A DNA stretch of 64,000 nucleotides from positions 1,240,001 through 1,304,000 of the forward strand of contig NZ_FNKB01000001.1 of assembly GCF_900102345.1 (NCBI RefSeq). Direction: 5' to 3'. This stretch comes from Leucobacter chromiiresistens (GTDB taxonomy: Bacteria > Actinomycetota > Actinomycetes > Actinomycetales > Microbacteriaceae). The position numbers were made by a program, and so were the translations under genes. Shown here piece by piece: positions 1-9,028 of the stretch. The notes beneath the pieces are model-generated. The model did not search any database and had not been told where the DNA came from. It saw only the letters and a program-made list of their open reading frames with translations. Every line of letters starts with the position of its first letter. The stretch's first letter is position 1.

Positions 1-842
1 AGCTCTCGGCGGGGCAGCTCGATGCGATCGACGACGTGCCGGCGGCGAACGCGGGTCAGGTCGACGCGGGGGGCGGCACGGTGCTCTCGCAGACGAGCGG
101 CTGGTCGACCGAGCAGGTCTTCTTCAACACGCAGCGGGAGCAGTTCGCCGATGTGCACGTGCGCCGGGCCGTGGCTCTCGCGCTCGATCGTGAGGGCATC
201 ACGCAGGCGACCACGTTCGGCACCGCCGAGGTGGCGAACGCCCTGCTGCCGCCGACCATCACCGATTCGGCGAACGACACGGTGGAGCCGCTCGACTTCG
301 ATGTCGAGGCGGCGCGGGCGGAGCTCGCGAAGTCGCGCTACCCCGATGGGTTCTCCGTGACGCTGCTGCTCGCGAGCAGCGACTCGCAGCGGGCGCAGAT
401 CGCGCAGATCGTGCAGGAGTCGCTGGCGCAGATCGGCATCGACGTCGAGATCGAGCAGCTCGACATCGCCGTATTCCGCGAGCGCTTCTTCGCCTACGAC
501 TACGACTTCATGCTCAACAGCGGGCAGTCCGATGCGCCGGATCCGAACGGGTTCATCACGTTCCAGGCCGACCCCGAGGGTTTCAGCAAGTCGTACTGGA
601 CGCATTACGCGAACGATCGCGTCACCGAGTTGATGCGGCAGGGGCGCAGCACGCCCGAGGGCGACGACCGCACGGAGATCTACCGCGAGATTCAGCAGAC
701 GCTCGCCGACGAGGTGCCCTACATCCCGCTGTTCTTCCCGGCGAACCTGAAGGCGACCCGCGACGACGTGCACGGCTTCACCGTGCTCCCGAACGGCAGC
801 GTGCAGTTCGCCGACGTCTGGGTCTCGGGCGGCGCCCGCTAG
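1..842 (+). CDS. ABC transporter substrate-binding protein, family 5 (3' part)
   Basis: This is the C-terminal part of an extracellular peptide/nickel-type solute-binding protein; the reading frame is already open at the window edge (first full codon at base 3), so the signal peptide and N-terminal lobe lie upstream. About 279 residues remain. The segment VRRAVALALDREGI and the later PDPNGFITFQ and YIPLFFPANLKATRDDV stretches are typical of the SBP_bac_5 (DppA/OppA) fold. It precedes two permease modules and an ATPase pair on the same strand, so it should deliver oligopeptides, nickel or a related solute to that importer. The substrate cannot be told from sequence. Confidence 0.88.
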   Translation, partial: LSAGQLDAIDDVPAANAGQVDAGGGTVLSQTSGWSTEQVFFNTQREQFADVHVRRAVALALDREGITQATTFGTAEVANALLPPTITDSANDTVEPLDFDVEAARAELAKSRYPDGFSVTLLLASSDSQRAQIAQIVQESLAQIGIDVEIEQLDIAVFRERFFAYDYDFMLNSGQSDAPDPNGFITFQADPEGFSKSYWTHYANDRVTELMRQGRSTPEGDDRTEIYREIQQTLADEVPYIPLFFPANLKATRDDVHGFTVLPNGSVQFADVWVSGGAR

Positions 843-864
843 CGGGGTGCACGGGGGAATCGCG

Positions 865-1824
865 ATGAGACGAGCTGCAGGGGCGGTCGGGCGTGCGCTG
901 GTGCGCACGGCGCCGGTGATGCTCGGCGTGGTGATCGCGGTGTTCTTCCTGCTGCGACTCGTGCCGGGCGATCCCGCCGCCATGATCCTCGGAGAGCGGG
1001 CGACGCCCGAATCCGTGGCCGCGCTGCGCGCGGAGCTCGGGCTCGATGCGCCGCTCTGGGTGCAGTTCGCCGGCTTCCTCGGGCAGGTCGTGCTCCACTT
1101 CGACACGGGTGATTCGCTCGTCAGCGGCGTCTCGACGCGCGAGCTCGTGCTCGCGACGGCTCCGGTGAGCGCCGGCATCGTGGCACTCGCGCTGCTGCTG
1201 GCGGTGCTCATCGCGGTGCCGCTGGCGCTCGTCGCGGCACTGCGCCGCGACGGGTGGGCGGATCACCTGGTGCGGATCGTGCCCGCCGTCGGCATGGGCA
1301 TGCCGTTGTTCTGGCTCGGCCTGCTGCTCATCATCGTGTTCGCGGTGCAGCTCGGCTGGTTCCCGGTCGGGGGCGTGGGATCGGGGCCGGGCGAGCCGCT
1401 CCGCAGCCTCTTCCTGCCCGCGCTCGCCGTCGCGCTCGGCATGGCGCCTCCGCTGATCCGGTCGCTGCGCGCCCAGCTCGTCGATGCGCTGGAGGCCGAC
1501 TTCGTGACGACGCTGCGGGCGGCGCAGGTGCCGGAGCGACGGATCGTCTGGCGGCACGTCATGCGCAGTGCGGCGCTGCCGACGCTCACCCTGCTCGGCG
1601 TGAACACGGCGTACCTCATCGGGGGCACGCTCGTGGTCGAGCGCGTCTTCGGCATCAACGGGGTCGGCTCGCTGCTCTTCCAGTCGATCGGCACGCGCGA
1701 CTTCCCGGTGGTGCAGGGCGTGGCCCTGTACTGCGCGTTCGCGGTCGTCGTGGTGACGGCGATCACGGAGGCGCTGGCGAGCGTGCTCGACCCGCGGCTG
1801 CGGAAGCTCGGGGGGACGCGATGA
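865..1824 (+). CDS. ABC transporter permease, DppB-like
   Basis: Inner-membrane permease of the peptide/nickel importer, 319 residues, with several hydrophobic segments. The N-terminal region has the family pattern VPGDPAA...LGERATPE...LRAELGLD, and the cytoplasmic EAA loop (ATLRAAQ-type region around residues 213-235) contacts the ATPase. I chose ATG 865 because a GGGGGA sequence lies about seven bases upstream; a GTG at 847 in the same frame is less likely. The stop overlaps the next start by four bases (ATGA), so translation is coupled to the fused permease-ATPase gene. Confidence 0.88.
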   Translation: MRRAAGAVGRALVRTAPVMLGVVIAVFFLLRLVPGDPAAMILGERATPESVAALRAELGLDAPLWVQFAGFLGQVVLHFDTGDSLVSGVSTRELVLATAPVSAGIVALALLLAVLIAVPLALVAALRRDGWADHLVRIVPAVGMGMPLFWLGLLLIIVFAVQLGWFPVGGVGSGPGEPLRSLFLPALAVALGMAPPLIRSLRAQLVDALEADFVTTLRAAQVPERRIVWRHVMRSAALPTLTLLGVNTAYLIGGTLVVERVFGINGVGSLLFQSIGTRDFPVVQGVALYCAFAVVVVTAITEALASVLDPRLRKLGGTR

Positions 1825-4340
1825 GGGCGTCGACCCCGGGCGGCCCCGGGGCCGGAGGCGGCCGAGGCGGCCGAGGCGGCCGAGGCGCCCGAGCGCGGCT
1901 CTCGCCGGCGTTCACCGCCGGCGCGATCCTCACCGCCCTGCTGATCGCGGTCGCGCTCGCCGCACCGCTGCTGGCGCCGTACTCGCCCACGGATCAGCAG
2001 CTGGGGCAGGGGCTGCTGCCGCCGTCGCCCGAGCACTGGTTCGGCACGGATCAGCTCGGCCGCGATGTGCTGTCGCGCATGCTCTTCGCGGCGCGCACCG
2101 ATTTCGGCATCGCCGCGACGGCCGCTCTGGCGCCGTTCGTGATCGGCGTGACGGTGGGCCTCGTCTCGGGGTACTTCGGGGGCGCGGTCGACTGGGTCGC
2201 GTCGCGCGTCACCGAGACCGTCATCGCCTTTCCCTTCTACGTGCTGGTGATCGCGCTGGTCTTCGCCCTGGGTGCGGGGGCCGAGGGCATCGTGGTGGCG
2301 TTCGCGCTCGTCGGCTGGGTGGGCTATGCGCGGGTGCTGCGCGCGATGACGGCGGCGCTGCGCGATACCGGGTGGGTGCGCAGTGCGCGGGGCGGCGGGC
2401 TCTCCCACGCGCGCGTGCTGGTGCGGCACGTGCTGCCGAATGTGCTGCCGCAGGCCGTCGTGCTGCTCGCGACCGAGATCGTGCTCATCATGGTCGCCAT
2501 CGTGACGCTCGGCTATCTCGGGCTCGGCGTGCGCCCGCCGACCCCCGACTGGGGCACGATGATCGCCGACGCCCAGCCGTTCGTGACGACGCAGTGGTGG
2601 CTCGCCGCAATCCCGGGTCTCGCCGTCGTGCTCACCGGCGTCGCGCTGTCGCTGCTCGGCGACGGGATCGGAGATCTGCTGCGGGTGGGCGCGGCGCGCA
2701 CCGCACGCGGAGGAGAGCGGGGCGGTGATCGGCGCGGAGTGCGCGGTGTGGATCGCGTCGCGATGCACGGCGCGGTGCGCGGCGCCGTCCGTGTCGCCGG
2801 GCTGCGGATCGCCGCGGAGGGCGGAGCCCCGCTCGTCGGCCGGGGCGCCGCCGTCGATCTCGAGGTGCGCCCGGGGGAGTCGCTCGGCATCGTGGGCGAG
2901 TCGGGATCGGGCAAGAGCCTGACGCTGCGCGCGATGCTCGGCATGCTGCCGGGCGGTGCGCGTGCGGCTGCGGGGTCGGTCGCCGTCGGTGGGCCGGTGG
3001 GCATGGTCTTCCAGGAGCCGCTCACCGCGCTCGACCCGCTCACGCGCGTGGGCGGCCAGCTGCTCGCCGCCGTGCGGGCCGCCGAGCCGCTGATCACGCG
3101 CCGAGATGCAGCGGGCCGGGTGCTCGATCTGCTGGCGCAGGTGCGTCTGCCCGATCCGCCGCGCATCTCGCGCTCCTACCCGCATGAGCTCTCGGGCGGT
3201 CAGCGGCAGCGGGTCGTCATCGCGCTCGCGCTCGCCGGCTCGCCCGCGGTGCTGCTCTGCGACGAGCCGACCACGGCGCTCGACGTGACCGTGCAGCGCG
3301 AGGTGCTCGACCTGCTGCGACGTCTGCGCGCGGAGCGCGGGCTGACGCTCGTGTTCGTCTCGCACGATCTCGCCGTGGTGGCCGAGATGTGCGACCGCCT
3401 GGTCGTCATGGCGCACGGCGAGGTGGTGGAGTCGGGGCCGGTGGCCGACGTGCTCGCGTCTCCCGCGGCGGCGGAGACGCGCGCGCTGCTGGCGGCGGCG
3501 CCGACGCTGCCCGAGCTCGCGGATCCCGTGGCCGAGGCGCCGGCGCACAGCCGAATCGGGGTCGTCGCGGGCGAGCCCGCCGCGGCCCGGGTGCTGCTCG
3601 AGGTGCGCGACGCCCGGGTGCGGTACGCAGACTTCGATGCCGTCGACGGGGTGTCGCTGCGGCTCGGGGCCGGGTCGGCGCTCGGCATCGTGGGGGAGTC
3701 GGGATCGGGCAAGACCACGCTCGCTCGCGCCATCGCCGGCCAGGTGCGCCTCGCCGAGGGCGGCGTGCTGCTCGACGGCGCCGTGCTCGGGGCGCGCCGC
3801 AGCCGGGCGCAGCTGCGGCGGATCCAGCTCGTGCCGCAGGATCCCTTCTCGTCGCTGACGCCTCGTCGCAGCGTGGGCGGGGTGCTCGACGAGGTGCTGC
3901 GCGACGCCCCGGGTGTCGACACCCCGGGCTCCGCGGCAGCCGATCGCGCCGCTCGGGTGCGCGAGCTGCTGCGCCGCGTGGGCCTCGACGCCGACATCGC
4001 CGGCGCCGCACCCGATCGCCTGTCGGGCGGTCAGCGGCAGCGGGTGGCGATCGCTCGGGCGCTCGCCGCCGATCCGCGGGTGCTGGTCGCCGACGAGCCC
4101 ACCTCGGCGCTCGACACGACCGCTCGCGGGCGCATCATCGACCTGCTGCGAGGCCTCCGCGACGATCTCGGGCTCGGCGTCATCGTGGTCTCCCACGACC
4201 TCGGCGTCGTGCACGAGCTGTGCGACCGGGTGCTGCTGATGCGCGGCGGCTCCGTGGTGGAATCGGGCGACCGCGCGTTCTTCGCGGCGCCGCGCTCGGA
4301 GTACGGGCGCGAGCTGCTCACCTCGGTCGTGCGCCTCTAG
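1821..4340 (+). CDS. Peptide/nickel ABC importer: permease fused to two ATPase domains
   Basis: One uninterrupted frame of 839 residues. Residues 1-285 are a DppC-like permease (FGTDQLGRDVLSRML near residue 73, EAA loop around 178-205). After a Gly/Arg-rich linker come two nucleotide-binding domains: the first with GESGSGKS (about 359), LSGGQRQR (about 457) and LLCDEPTTALD; the second with GESGSGKTT (about 625), LSGGQRQR (about 734) and LVADEPTSALD. They correspond to DppD and DppF. Permease/ATP-binding fusions are known in actinobacteria. In-frame GTG 2748 and ATG 2763 could instead start a separate double-ATPase gene, but there is no stop before them and the AGGAG at 2710 is closer to an out-of-frame GTG. 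Confidence 0.82.
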   Translation: MRASTPGGPGAGGGRGGRGGRGARARLSPAFTAGAILTALLIAVALAAPLLAPYSPTDQQLGQGLLPPSPEHWFGTDQLGRDVLSRMLFAARTDFGIAATAALAPFVIGVTVGLVSGYFGGAVDWVASRVTETVIAFPFYVLVIALVFALGAGAEGIVVAFALVGWVGYARVLRAMTAALRDTGWVRSARGGGLSHARVLVRHVLPNVLPQAVVLLATEIVLIMVAIVTLGYLGLGVRPPTPDWGTMIADAQPFVTTQWWLAAIPGLAVVLTGVALSLLGDGIGDLLRVGAARTARGGERGGDRRGVRGVDRVAMHGAVRGAVRVAGLRIAAEGGAPLVGRGAAVDLEVRPGESLGIVGESGSGKSLTLRAMLGMLPGGARAAAGSVAVGGPVGMVFQEPLTALDPLTRVGGQLLAAVRAAEPLITRRDAAGRVLDLLAQVRLPDPPRISRSYPHELSGGQRQRVVIALALAGSPAVLLCDEPTTALDVTVQREVLDLLRRLRAERGLTLVFVSHDLAVVAEMCDRLVVMAHGEVVESGPVADVLASPAAAETRALLAAAPTLPELADPVAEAPAHSRIGVVAGEPAAARVLLEVRDARVRYADFDAVDGVSLRLGAGSALGIVGESGSGKTTLARAIAGQVRLAEGGVLLDGAVLGARRSRAQLRRIQLVPQDPFSSLTPRRSVGGVLDEVLRDAPGVDTPGSAAADRAARVRELLRRVGLDADIAGAAPDRLSGGQRQRVAIARALAADPRVLVADEPTSALDTTARGRIIDLLRGLRDDLGLGVIVVSHDLGVVHELCDRVLLMRGGSVVESGDRAFFAAPRSEYGRELLTSVVRL

Positions 4341-4470
4341 CGGCCCACCCGATGCGCGGCGCCGGCGCGCGCCCTGCCGACCCGCCGCCGGGCGGGGTAT
4401 GCGCGATCATTGCGCGGTCAGGGCGAGCGCTTGGTACTCTGCATGGGACAGCCATCGGAAGGACGGCGCC

Positions 4471-5049
4471 ATGGACGGCCTCATGAACTGGATCGAGCGT
4501 CTGCTCGACGGCTCGCTGTTCGATGGCGGAATCTTCCTGATCATCGGCGTGGTCGGCGGCGTGCTGCTGCTGGTCTCGCTGCTGCTCGACGGCATCTTCG
4601 ACGCGTTCGACTTCGGAGACGGCCCCCTGAGCCTGACGACGATCGCCGCATTCACCGCGATCTTCGGGTTCGCGTCGTTCGCGAGCGTCGGAGCCGGCAT
4701 GTCGACCCCGGTCGCGACGATCGTCGGTGCCCTCTCCGGCCTGCTCGGCGCCGCGGCCGCCTGGTGGCTCTCCCGCGCGATTCGCGGAGCGGAGTCGAAC
4801 ACGGCCGTCAGCGGCACCGACCTCGTCGGCTCGACGGGAGCCGTCGTGCTCGCCATTCCCGCGAACGGCCTCGGCGAGGTGGCCGTGACGCGGCACGGCG
4901 AGCGGATCTCGCTCTCGGCCGCCGCCGAGTCGCCCGTGCCGCGCGGCGCCCTCGTGCGCGTCGTGCAGGTCGTCACCTCGACCTCCGTGCGCGTCGAGCC
5001 CGTGCTCCCCGAAACCCACGCCCAACCGTCAGACCGAACGGAGACGTAA
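4471..5049 (+). CDS. NfeD-like membrane protein (flotillin partner)
   Basis: A 192-residue membrane protein with three hydrophobic segments (roughly residues 14-37, 50-70 and 76-105) followed by a C-terminal beta-rich domain (about 118-185) with the small OB-fold look of NfeD proteins (VGSTGAVVLAIPANGLGEVAV...ALVRVVQV). NfeD proteins commonly sit beside flotillin genes and act with them in membrane microdomains. The start is ATG 4471, preceded by GGAAGGA. Its TAA shares a base with the flotillin ATG, so the two are translationally coupled. Assignment rests on topology and neighbourhood more than on strict motifs. Confidence 0.72.
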   Translation: MDGLMNWIERLLDGSLFDGGIFLIIGVVGGVLLLVSLLLDGIFDAFDFGDGPLSLTTIAAFTAIFGFASFASVGAGMSTPVATIVGALSGLLGAAAAWWLSRAIRGAESNTAVSGTDLVGSTGAVVLAIPANGLGEVAVTRHGERISLSAAAESPVPRGALVRVVQVVTSTSVRVEPVLPETHAQPSDRTET

Positions 5050-6791
5050 TGTTCCTCGCAAGCCCGGCGATCGTCGGCATATTCGGCGCGGTGATCGCCC
5101 TCGTGCTGATCGCTCTCGTCATCATCAAGCGGTATCGGATCGCGAAGCCGGATGAGGCGATCATCGTGACCGGAGGCAAGGGCAAGGAGGTCGTCGACGC
5201 CGCGGGCAACCGGGGCCGCGACCTGTCGGGGCAGAAGGTCGTGACGGGCGGCGGCGTCTTCGTCGTGCCGTTCGTGCAGAAGTCGTTCACGATCTCGCTG
5301 CGCTCGCGCCGGCTCTCGATCACGACGGAGGCGCAGACGACCGACGGCATCACGATGCAGGCCCAGGCGGTCGCCGTCGTCAAGGTCGGCGGAACGCAGG
5401 AGATGATCCGCGCGGCCGCGCAGCGCTTCCTCTCGAACTCGGATGAGATCGACGAGTCGACGCAGGAGGTGCTCTCGGGCTCCCTGCGATCCATCATCGG
5501 CGGGCTGACCGTGCTGCAGATCATCCGCGACCGCGCGGTCGTCGCGCAGAGCGTGCTCGAAGCCGCTGAGGAGGCCCTCACGAAGCAGGGCCTCGTCGTC
5601 GACACGCTGCAGATCCAGGAGATCCGCGACGGCGCCGACTACATCGCGAACATCGGGCGCCCCGAGGCGGCGAAGGTGCGCCAGGCGGCCGACATCGCCG
5701 AGACGAACGCGTACCAGGCGTCGCAGGAGGCGAAGATCGCGGCCGAGCAGGTGCTCGTCGACCGCAACCGCGAGCTGAAGCTGCGCCAGGCGGCGGTGCA
5801 GGTGGAGACGGACAAGGCGACGGCCCAGGCATCGGCGGCTCAGCCGCTCGAGCAGGCGATCCAGCAGCAGGCGATCGTCGAGCAGCAGCAGATCACCGCC
5901 CAGAAGGAGGTCGCGCTGAAGACGGAGCAGCTGAACGCCGACGTGCGCGCCGTCGCCGAGGCGGAGGCCTACCGGGTCGAGGCGCTCGCGAAGGCGGAAG
6001 CGGCGGCATCGGTGTCGGCGGCCGAGGGCCGCGCGAAGGCGGTGGAGCGCGAGGGCGTCGCGAGCCGCGTCGCGCGTATCGCCGCGGCCGAGGCGCTCGA
6101 GGCCGAGGGCCGCGCCGAGGCGGCCGCCCTCGAGGCGAAGGGTACGGCCGAGGCCACGGCCATCGATGCGCGCGCCCGTGCGCTCGAGACCCAGTCGCAG
6201 GCGGTGCTCGCCCAGGAGCTCATCCACCTGCTCCCCGAGATCGCGACGGAGTACGCGCGCGCCATCGGCGCGATCGAGCACATGACGGTCGTGTCGGCGG
6301 ACGGCACGTCGAAGGTCGCCGGGGAGGCGATGGGCAACATCAAGGGTCTGCTGGAGATGGCGAAGGACACGGTCGGCATCGACCTCGCCGGGATGCTCAA
6401 CGGCGCGGTGTCGGGCGGCGCGGCGGGCGCAGCCGCGGGCCGCGCATCGCGCGACGTCTCGGAGGGGCGTCGTGCCGAGCGCCGCGCCGACGATCGCGAG
6501 GAGAGCGCGTCGCGCCGGGAGCGCACCGCCGGAGACCACGGAGCCGGGTACGGCGACAGCGGATCCGCCGATCGGTTCGATTCCGCCGCCGAGTCGGATC
6601 GCGAAGCCCTGTCCGAGAGCGCGCGTCGTGCCGCGAGCAGCGCGGCGACCGCAGCGTCCGCGGCCGCCGATGCCGCCGACGGCGCGGCGAACGCGGCCGG
6701 CGACGCGGCGCAGTCGGCGGAGGACGCCGCCGAACGCGCGGCGGCGGCTCTCGCCGATCGGGCGCGAGGCTTCGCAGCGGGCTCGCAGTAG
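5049..6791 (+). CDS. Flotillin/SPFH-domain protein
   Basis: A 580-residue flotillin-like scaffold. An N-terminal membrane segment (about residues 7-27) is followed by KRYRIAKPDEAIIVTGGKG and a band-7/SPFH domain to about residue 200 (EIRDGADYIANIGRPEAAKVR is characteristic), then a long Ala/Glu-rich coiled coil to about 430. The last 120 residues are unusual: an Arg/Glu-rich stretch, then an almost pure Ala/Asp/Glu segment ending in FAAGSQ. Flotillins organise membrane microdomains; the upstream NfeD-like protein is the expected partner. The tail looks low-complexity and may have grown by slippage. Confidence 0.87.
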   Translation: MFLASPAIVGIFGAVIALVLIALVIIKRYRIAKPDEAIIVTGGKGKEVVDAAGNRGRDLSGQKVVTGGGVFVVPFVQKSFTISLRSRRLSITTEAQTTDGITMQAQAVAVVKVGGTQEMIRAAAQRFLSNSDEIDESTQEVLSGSLRSIIGGLTVLQIIRDRAVVAQSVLEAAEEALTKQGLVVDTLQIQEIRDGADYIANIGRPEAAKVRQAADIAETNAYQASQEAKIAAEQVLVDRNRELKLRQAAVQVETDKATAQASAAQPLEQAIQQQAIVEQQQITAQKEVALKTEQLNADVRAVAEAEAYRVEALAKAEAAASVSAAEGRAKAVEREGVASRVARIAAAEALEAEGRAEAAALEAKGTAEATAIDARARALETQSQAVLAQELIHLLPEIATEYARAIGAIEHMTVVSADGTSKVAGEAMGNIKGLLEMAKDTVGIDLAGMLNGAVSGGAAGAAAGRASRDVSEGRRAERRADDREESASRRERTAGDHGAGYGDSGSADRFDSAAESDREALSESARRAASSAATAASAAADAADGAANAAGDAAQSAEDAAERAAAALADRARGFAAGSQ

Positions 6792-6820
6792 GCCTTCCGA
6801 GGCCTCTCTCGTGAACGGTG

Positions 6821-6826
6821 CAGAAT
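6821..6826 (+). promoter_or_regulatory. Candidate -10 element for a leaderless transcript
   Basis: CAGAAT lies exactly six bases before ATG 6833, the spacing seen at several other genes in this window. It would place the transcription start at or next to the start codon. No convincing -35 was seen. Confidence 0.35.
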
Positions 6827-6832
6827 AGGGGC

Positions 6833-7429
6833 ATGCCCTCACGCAACCCGCAGTCGCTGACCTCGGAGGTCGACTCCGTGCTCGGGCCGGCGCCGGCGGA
6901 GTACGGGCAGCCCGAGGTGGTGGTGCTCCGGTTCCGGCGGCACGGGCGCAGGCTCGTGCTGCCGGTGCTGGTGCTCGTGGCGCTCGCGGCTGCCGGTGGC
7001 TACTGGATCGGCACGTTCGCGGAGGGCTGGATGAACGCGCTCGCAGCGTGCGGCGCGATCGTGCTCGCGCTGCTGCTGGGCGTCTTCCCCCTGCTGCGGT
7101 GGCTGACCTGGCGCACCACGGTCACTTCTCGTCGGGTGATCCAGCGACAGGGCGTGTTCTCGCGCCACCGCAGCGAGGTCTCCTTCGTGCGCACCCGCGA
7201 GGTGCGCACACGGCGCACGCTCGTGCAGCGCCTCTTCGGCTCCGGCGACCTCGACCTGTACGTCGGCGCCGAGCGCACGACGATTCCCGACGTGCCCGGG
7301 GTCGGGGTGGCGGCCGATGCGCTGCAGGAGCTCGTCGAGCGCAACTACGCGCACGCGACGCGCGTCGAGCGGAGACTGGCCGAGCAGCACCCGGTGTCGA
7401 ACGTGGTGTTCACCGACCCGATGAGCTGA
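6833..7429 (+). CDS. PH-domain membrane protein (YdbS/YdbT-like, bPH2)
   Basis: A 198-residue protein with two adjacent hydrophobic segments (about residues 42-63 and 67-90) followed by a bacterial PH domain (bPH2, formerly DUF304): TSRRVIQRQGVFSRHRSEV, FVRTREVR and a FGSGDLDLYVG strand-turn pattern. Proteins of this type are integral membrane proteins of largely unknown role. It follows the flotillin gene on the same strand after 41 bases but appears to have its own promoter directly before the ATG. Start ATG 6833 chosen from that promoter spacing; an in-frame ATG 6818 is possible. Confidence 0.8.
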   Translation: MPSRNPQSLTSEVDSVLGPAPAEYGQPEVVVLRFRRHGRRLVLPVLVLVALAAAGGYWIGTFAEGWMNALAACGAIVLALLLGVFPLLRWLTWRTTVTSRRVIQRQGVFSRHRSEVSFVRTREVRTRRTLVQRLFGSGDLDLYVGAERTTIPDVPGVGVAADALQELVERNYAHATRVERRLAEQHPVSNVVFTDPMS

Positions 7430-7482
7430 GGGGCGGGTCCGAGGAGTGGGGCGCGGTCGCGCGCGACGCCGCGTCCGCCCCG

Positions 7483-8070
7483 CTACGTCGTGCGCGCGAT
7501 CAGCACGTCGATGAGGTCGCCCGCGAGCTTCACGAGGCGCGCGATCTCGTTCTCGTCACGATCCACCCAGCGGCACTCCGGGTCGCCGACCGGCACGAAG
7601 TTCTCGTGGCGCTCCCACACCATCAGCGTGCGCTCCGCGCCCAGCACGTACTGCTGCCACCACACCTGACGCAGGTACTGGCGGGGGATCGACCGCCACT
7701 CCTTGTTCGTCGTCTTGATCTCCGCGAGTTCGACGACGCCGGTGCCGCGAAACGCCAGCCCGTCGGGAGTCGCGAGATGCCTGAGATCGGTCTCGGCGTG
7801 GAACAGCGCCTGGCTGGGCTCGATCTCGTACTCGCGCAGCACCCACGACGCGATCTCGGGCTCACGGAGCTTGCCGTGCTCGGTGTAGACGTTGCCGCTG
7901 AACCGGCTTCCATGCAGCTTCTCGTGAGCTGCGGCTGCGATGGAGCGAGGAGTCGAGAGTTTCGCGACGTCGGTGGCGGTGATGCCGCGAGCGCGGGCTC
8001 GCATCCACGCCATGCGATCCGACCCGTCGGTCACGATGCGCTGGAGGTGGAGTGGAGCAGGTGCGAACAC
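7483..8070 (-). CDS. YqaJ-like nuclease/recombinase-domain protein
   Basis: A 195-residue protein of the YqaJ viral recombinase (lambda-exonuclease-like) family in the PD-(D/E)XK superfamily. Visible signatures are WMRARARGITATDVAKL at the N-terminus, HGKLREPEIASWV, ATPDGLAF (metal-binding Asp) and VVELAEIKTTNK, where E-x-K forms the catalytic core. It stands alone on the minus strand without a RecT/single-strand annealing partner or other phage genes, so it is probably a resident chromosomal copy. The start is GTG 8070; GGAGGG lies immediately before it, too close for a normal ribosome site, and a leaderless start is possible. The role is likely DNA end processing, but this is inferred. Confidence 0.78.
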   Translation of the reverse strand: MFAPAPLHLQRIVTDGSDRMAWMRARARGITATDVAKLSTPRSIAAAAHEKLHGSRFSGNVYTEHGKLREPEIASWVLREYEIEPSQALFHAETDLRHLATPDGLAFRGTGVVELAEIKTTNKEWRSIPRQYLRQVWWQQYVLGAERTLMVWERHENFVPVGDPECRWVDRDENEIARLVKLAGDLIDVLIARTT

Positions 8071-8305
8071 CCCTCCAGTTTCTCACGTCCCCGCACGCAG
8101 ACGACGCAACTCGCTGAGAGGGAGCACGGCGGCGGTCTGCGACCGGTGCAGCGGCCGCGGTCATCGCGGCGCAGATGCAGGGATCGCATAGCTGCTCCAT
8201 CGAAAAACGCTGGTTTCAGAGGTTTGGATCATGGAAAACGCAGGTGACGTGGCTATTCTGAAGCCCGGAGTTATCGAGGTCGGCTGAGAGGATCATCCCG
8301 AGCGT

Positions 8306-9028
8306 ATGGAAGCACAAGGACTGCAGCGCGCGGACGGCAGCAAGATCCGCGCCCTGGTCGTCGACGACGAGGAATCGATCACCCAGCTCGTCGCGATGGC
8401 TCTGCGCTACGAGGGGTGGGAGGTCGAGACCGCCGCGACGGGGCAAGAGGCTCTCGACACGATGCGCTCGTTCGCGCCCGACGTGGCGGTGCTCGACATC
8501 ATGCTCCCCGACTTCGACGGCATGCAGCTGCTCGCCCGCCTGCGATCGGCGGGGCAGATGTTCCCGGTGCTGTTCCTGACCGCACTCGACTCGGTCGAGG
8601 ATCGCGTCAACGGATTGACGGCCGGAGGCGACGACTACGTCGTCAAGCCCTTCAGTCTCGAGGAGCTCATCGCCCGGCTGCGCGGTCTGGTGCGCCGCTC
8701 GCAGCTCACCCTCGCGCAGCAGCCGGACCCGGTGCTGCGGGTCGGGGATCTGACGCTGAACGAGGACAGCTACGAGGTGGAGCGCGCGGGCGAGCCGATC
8801 ACCGTGACGAACACCGAGTTCGAGCTGCTGCGGTATCTGATGCGCAACCCGAACCGCGTGCTCTCGAAGGCGCAGATTCTGGATCGCGTCTGGGCGTACG
8901 ACTTCACCGGCAAGTCGACCGTCGTCGAGCTGTACATCTCGTACCTGCGCAAGAAGATCGACGCCGGCCGCGTGCCGATGCTGCACACGGTGCGGGGCGC
9001 GGGCTACATGCTCAAGCCGGCGGCTTGA
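8306..9028 (+). CDS. OmpR/PhoP-family response regulator (orphan)
   Basis: A 240-residue two-component regulator. The receiver domain (residues about 14-126) has VVDDEE, the phosphoacceptor Asp in VAVLDIMLPD, the Thr in FLTA and the Lys in VVKPFS. The C-terminal winged helix (about 140-238) includes TNTEFELLRYL, KAQILDRVWAYDF, VVELYISYLRKKID and LHTVRGAGYML. It resembles mycobacterial PhoP/TcrX regulators. No sensor kinase follows; instead there is a duplicated copy of its own 3' end and then the rplJ promoter. The start ATG 8306 has GAGAGGA further upstream (8286-8292). Confidence 0.9.
   Translation: MEAQGLQRADGSKIRALVVDDEESITQLVAMALRYEGWEVETAATGQEALDTMRSFAPDVAVLDIMLPDFDGMQLLARLRSAGQMFPVLFLTALDSVEDRVNGLTAGGDDYVVKPFSLEELIARLRGLVRRSQLTLAQQPDPVLRVGDLTLNEDSYEVERAGEPITVTNTEFELLRYLMRNPNRVLSKAQILDRVWAYDFTGKSTVVELYISYLRKKIDAGRVPMLHTVRGAGYMLKPAA

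Noticed and set aside
1263-4214. Very long minus-strand open frame opposite the ABC importer genes
   Set aside because: Composition is His/Arg/Gln-rich with no domain motifs, and the plus strand encodes clear permease and ATPase motifs. It is a high-GC antisense shadow.
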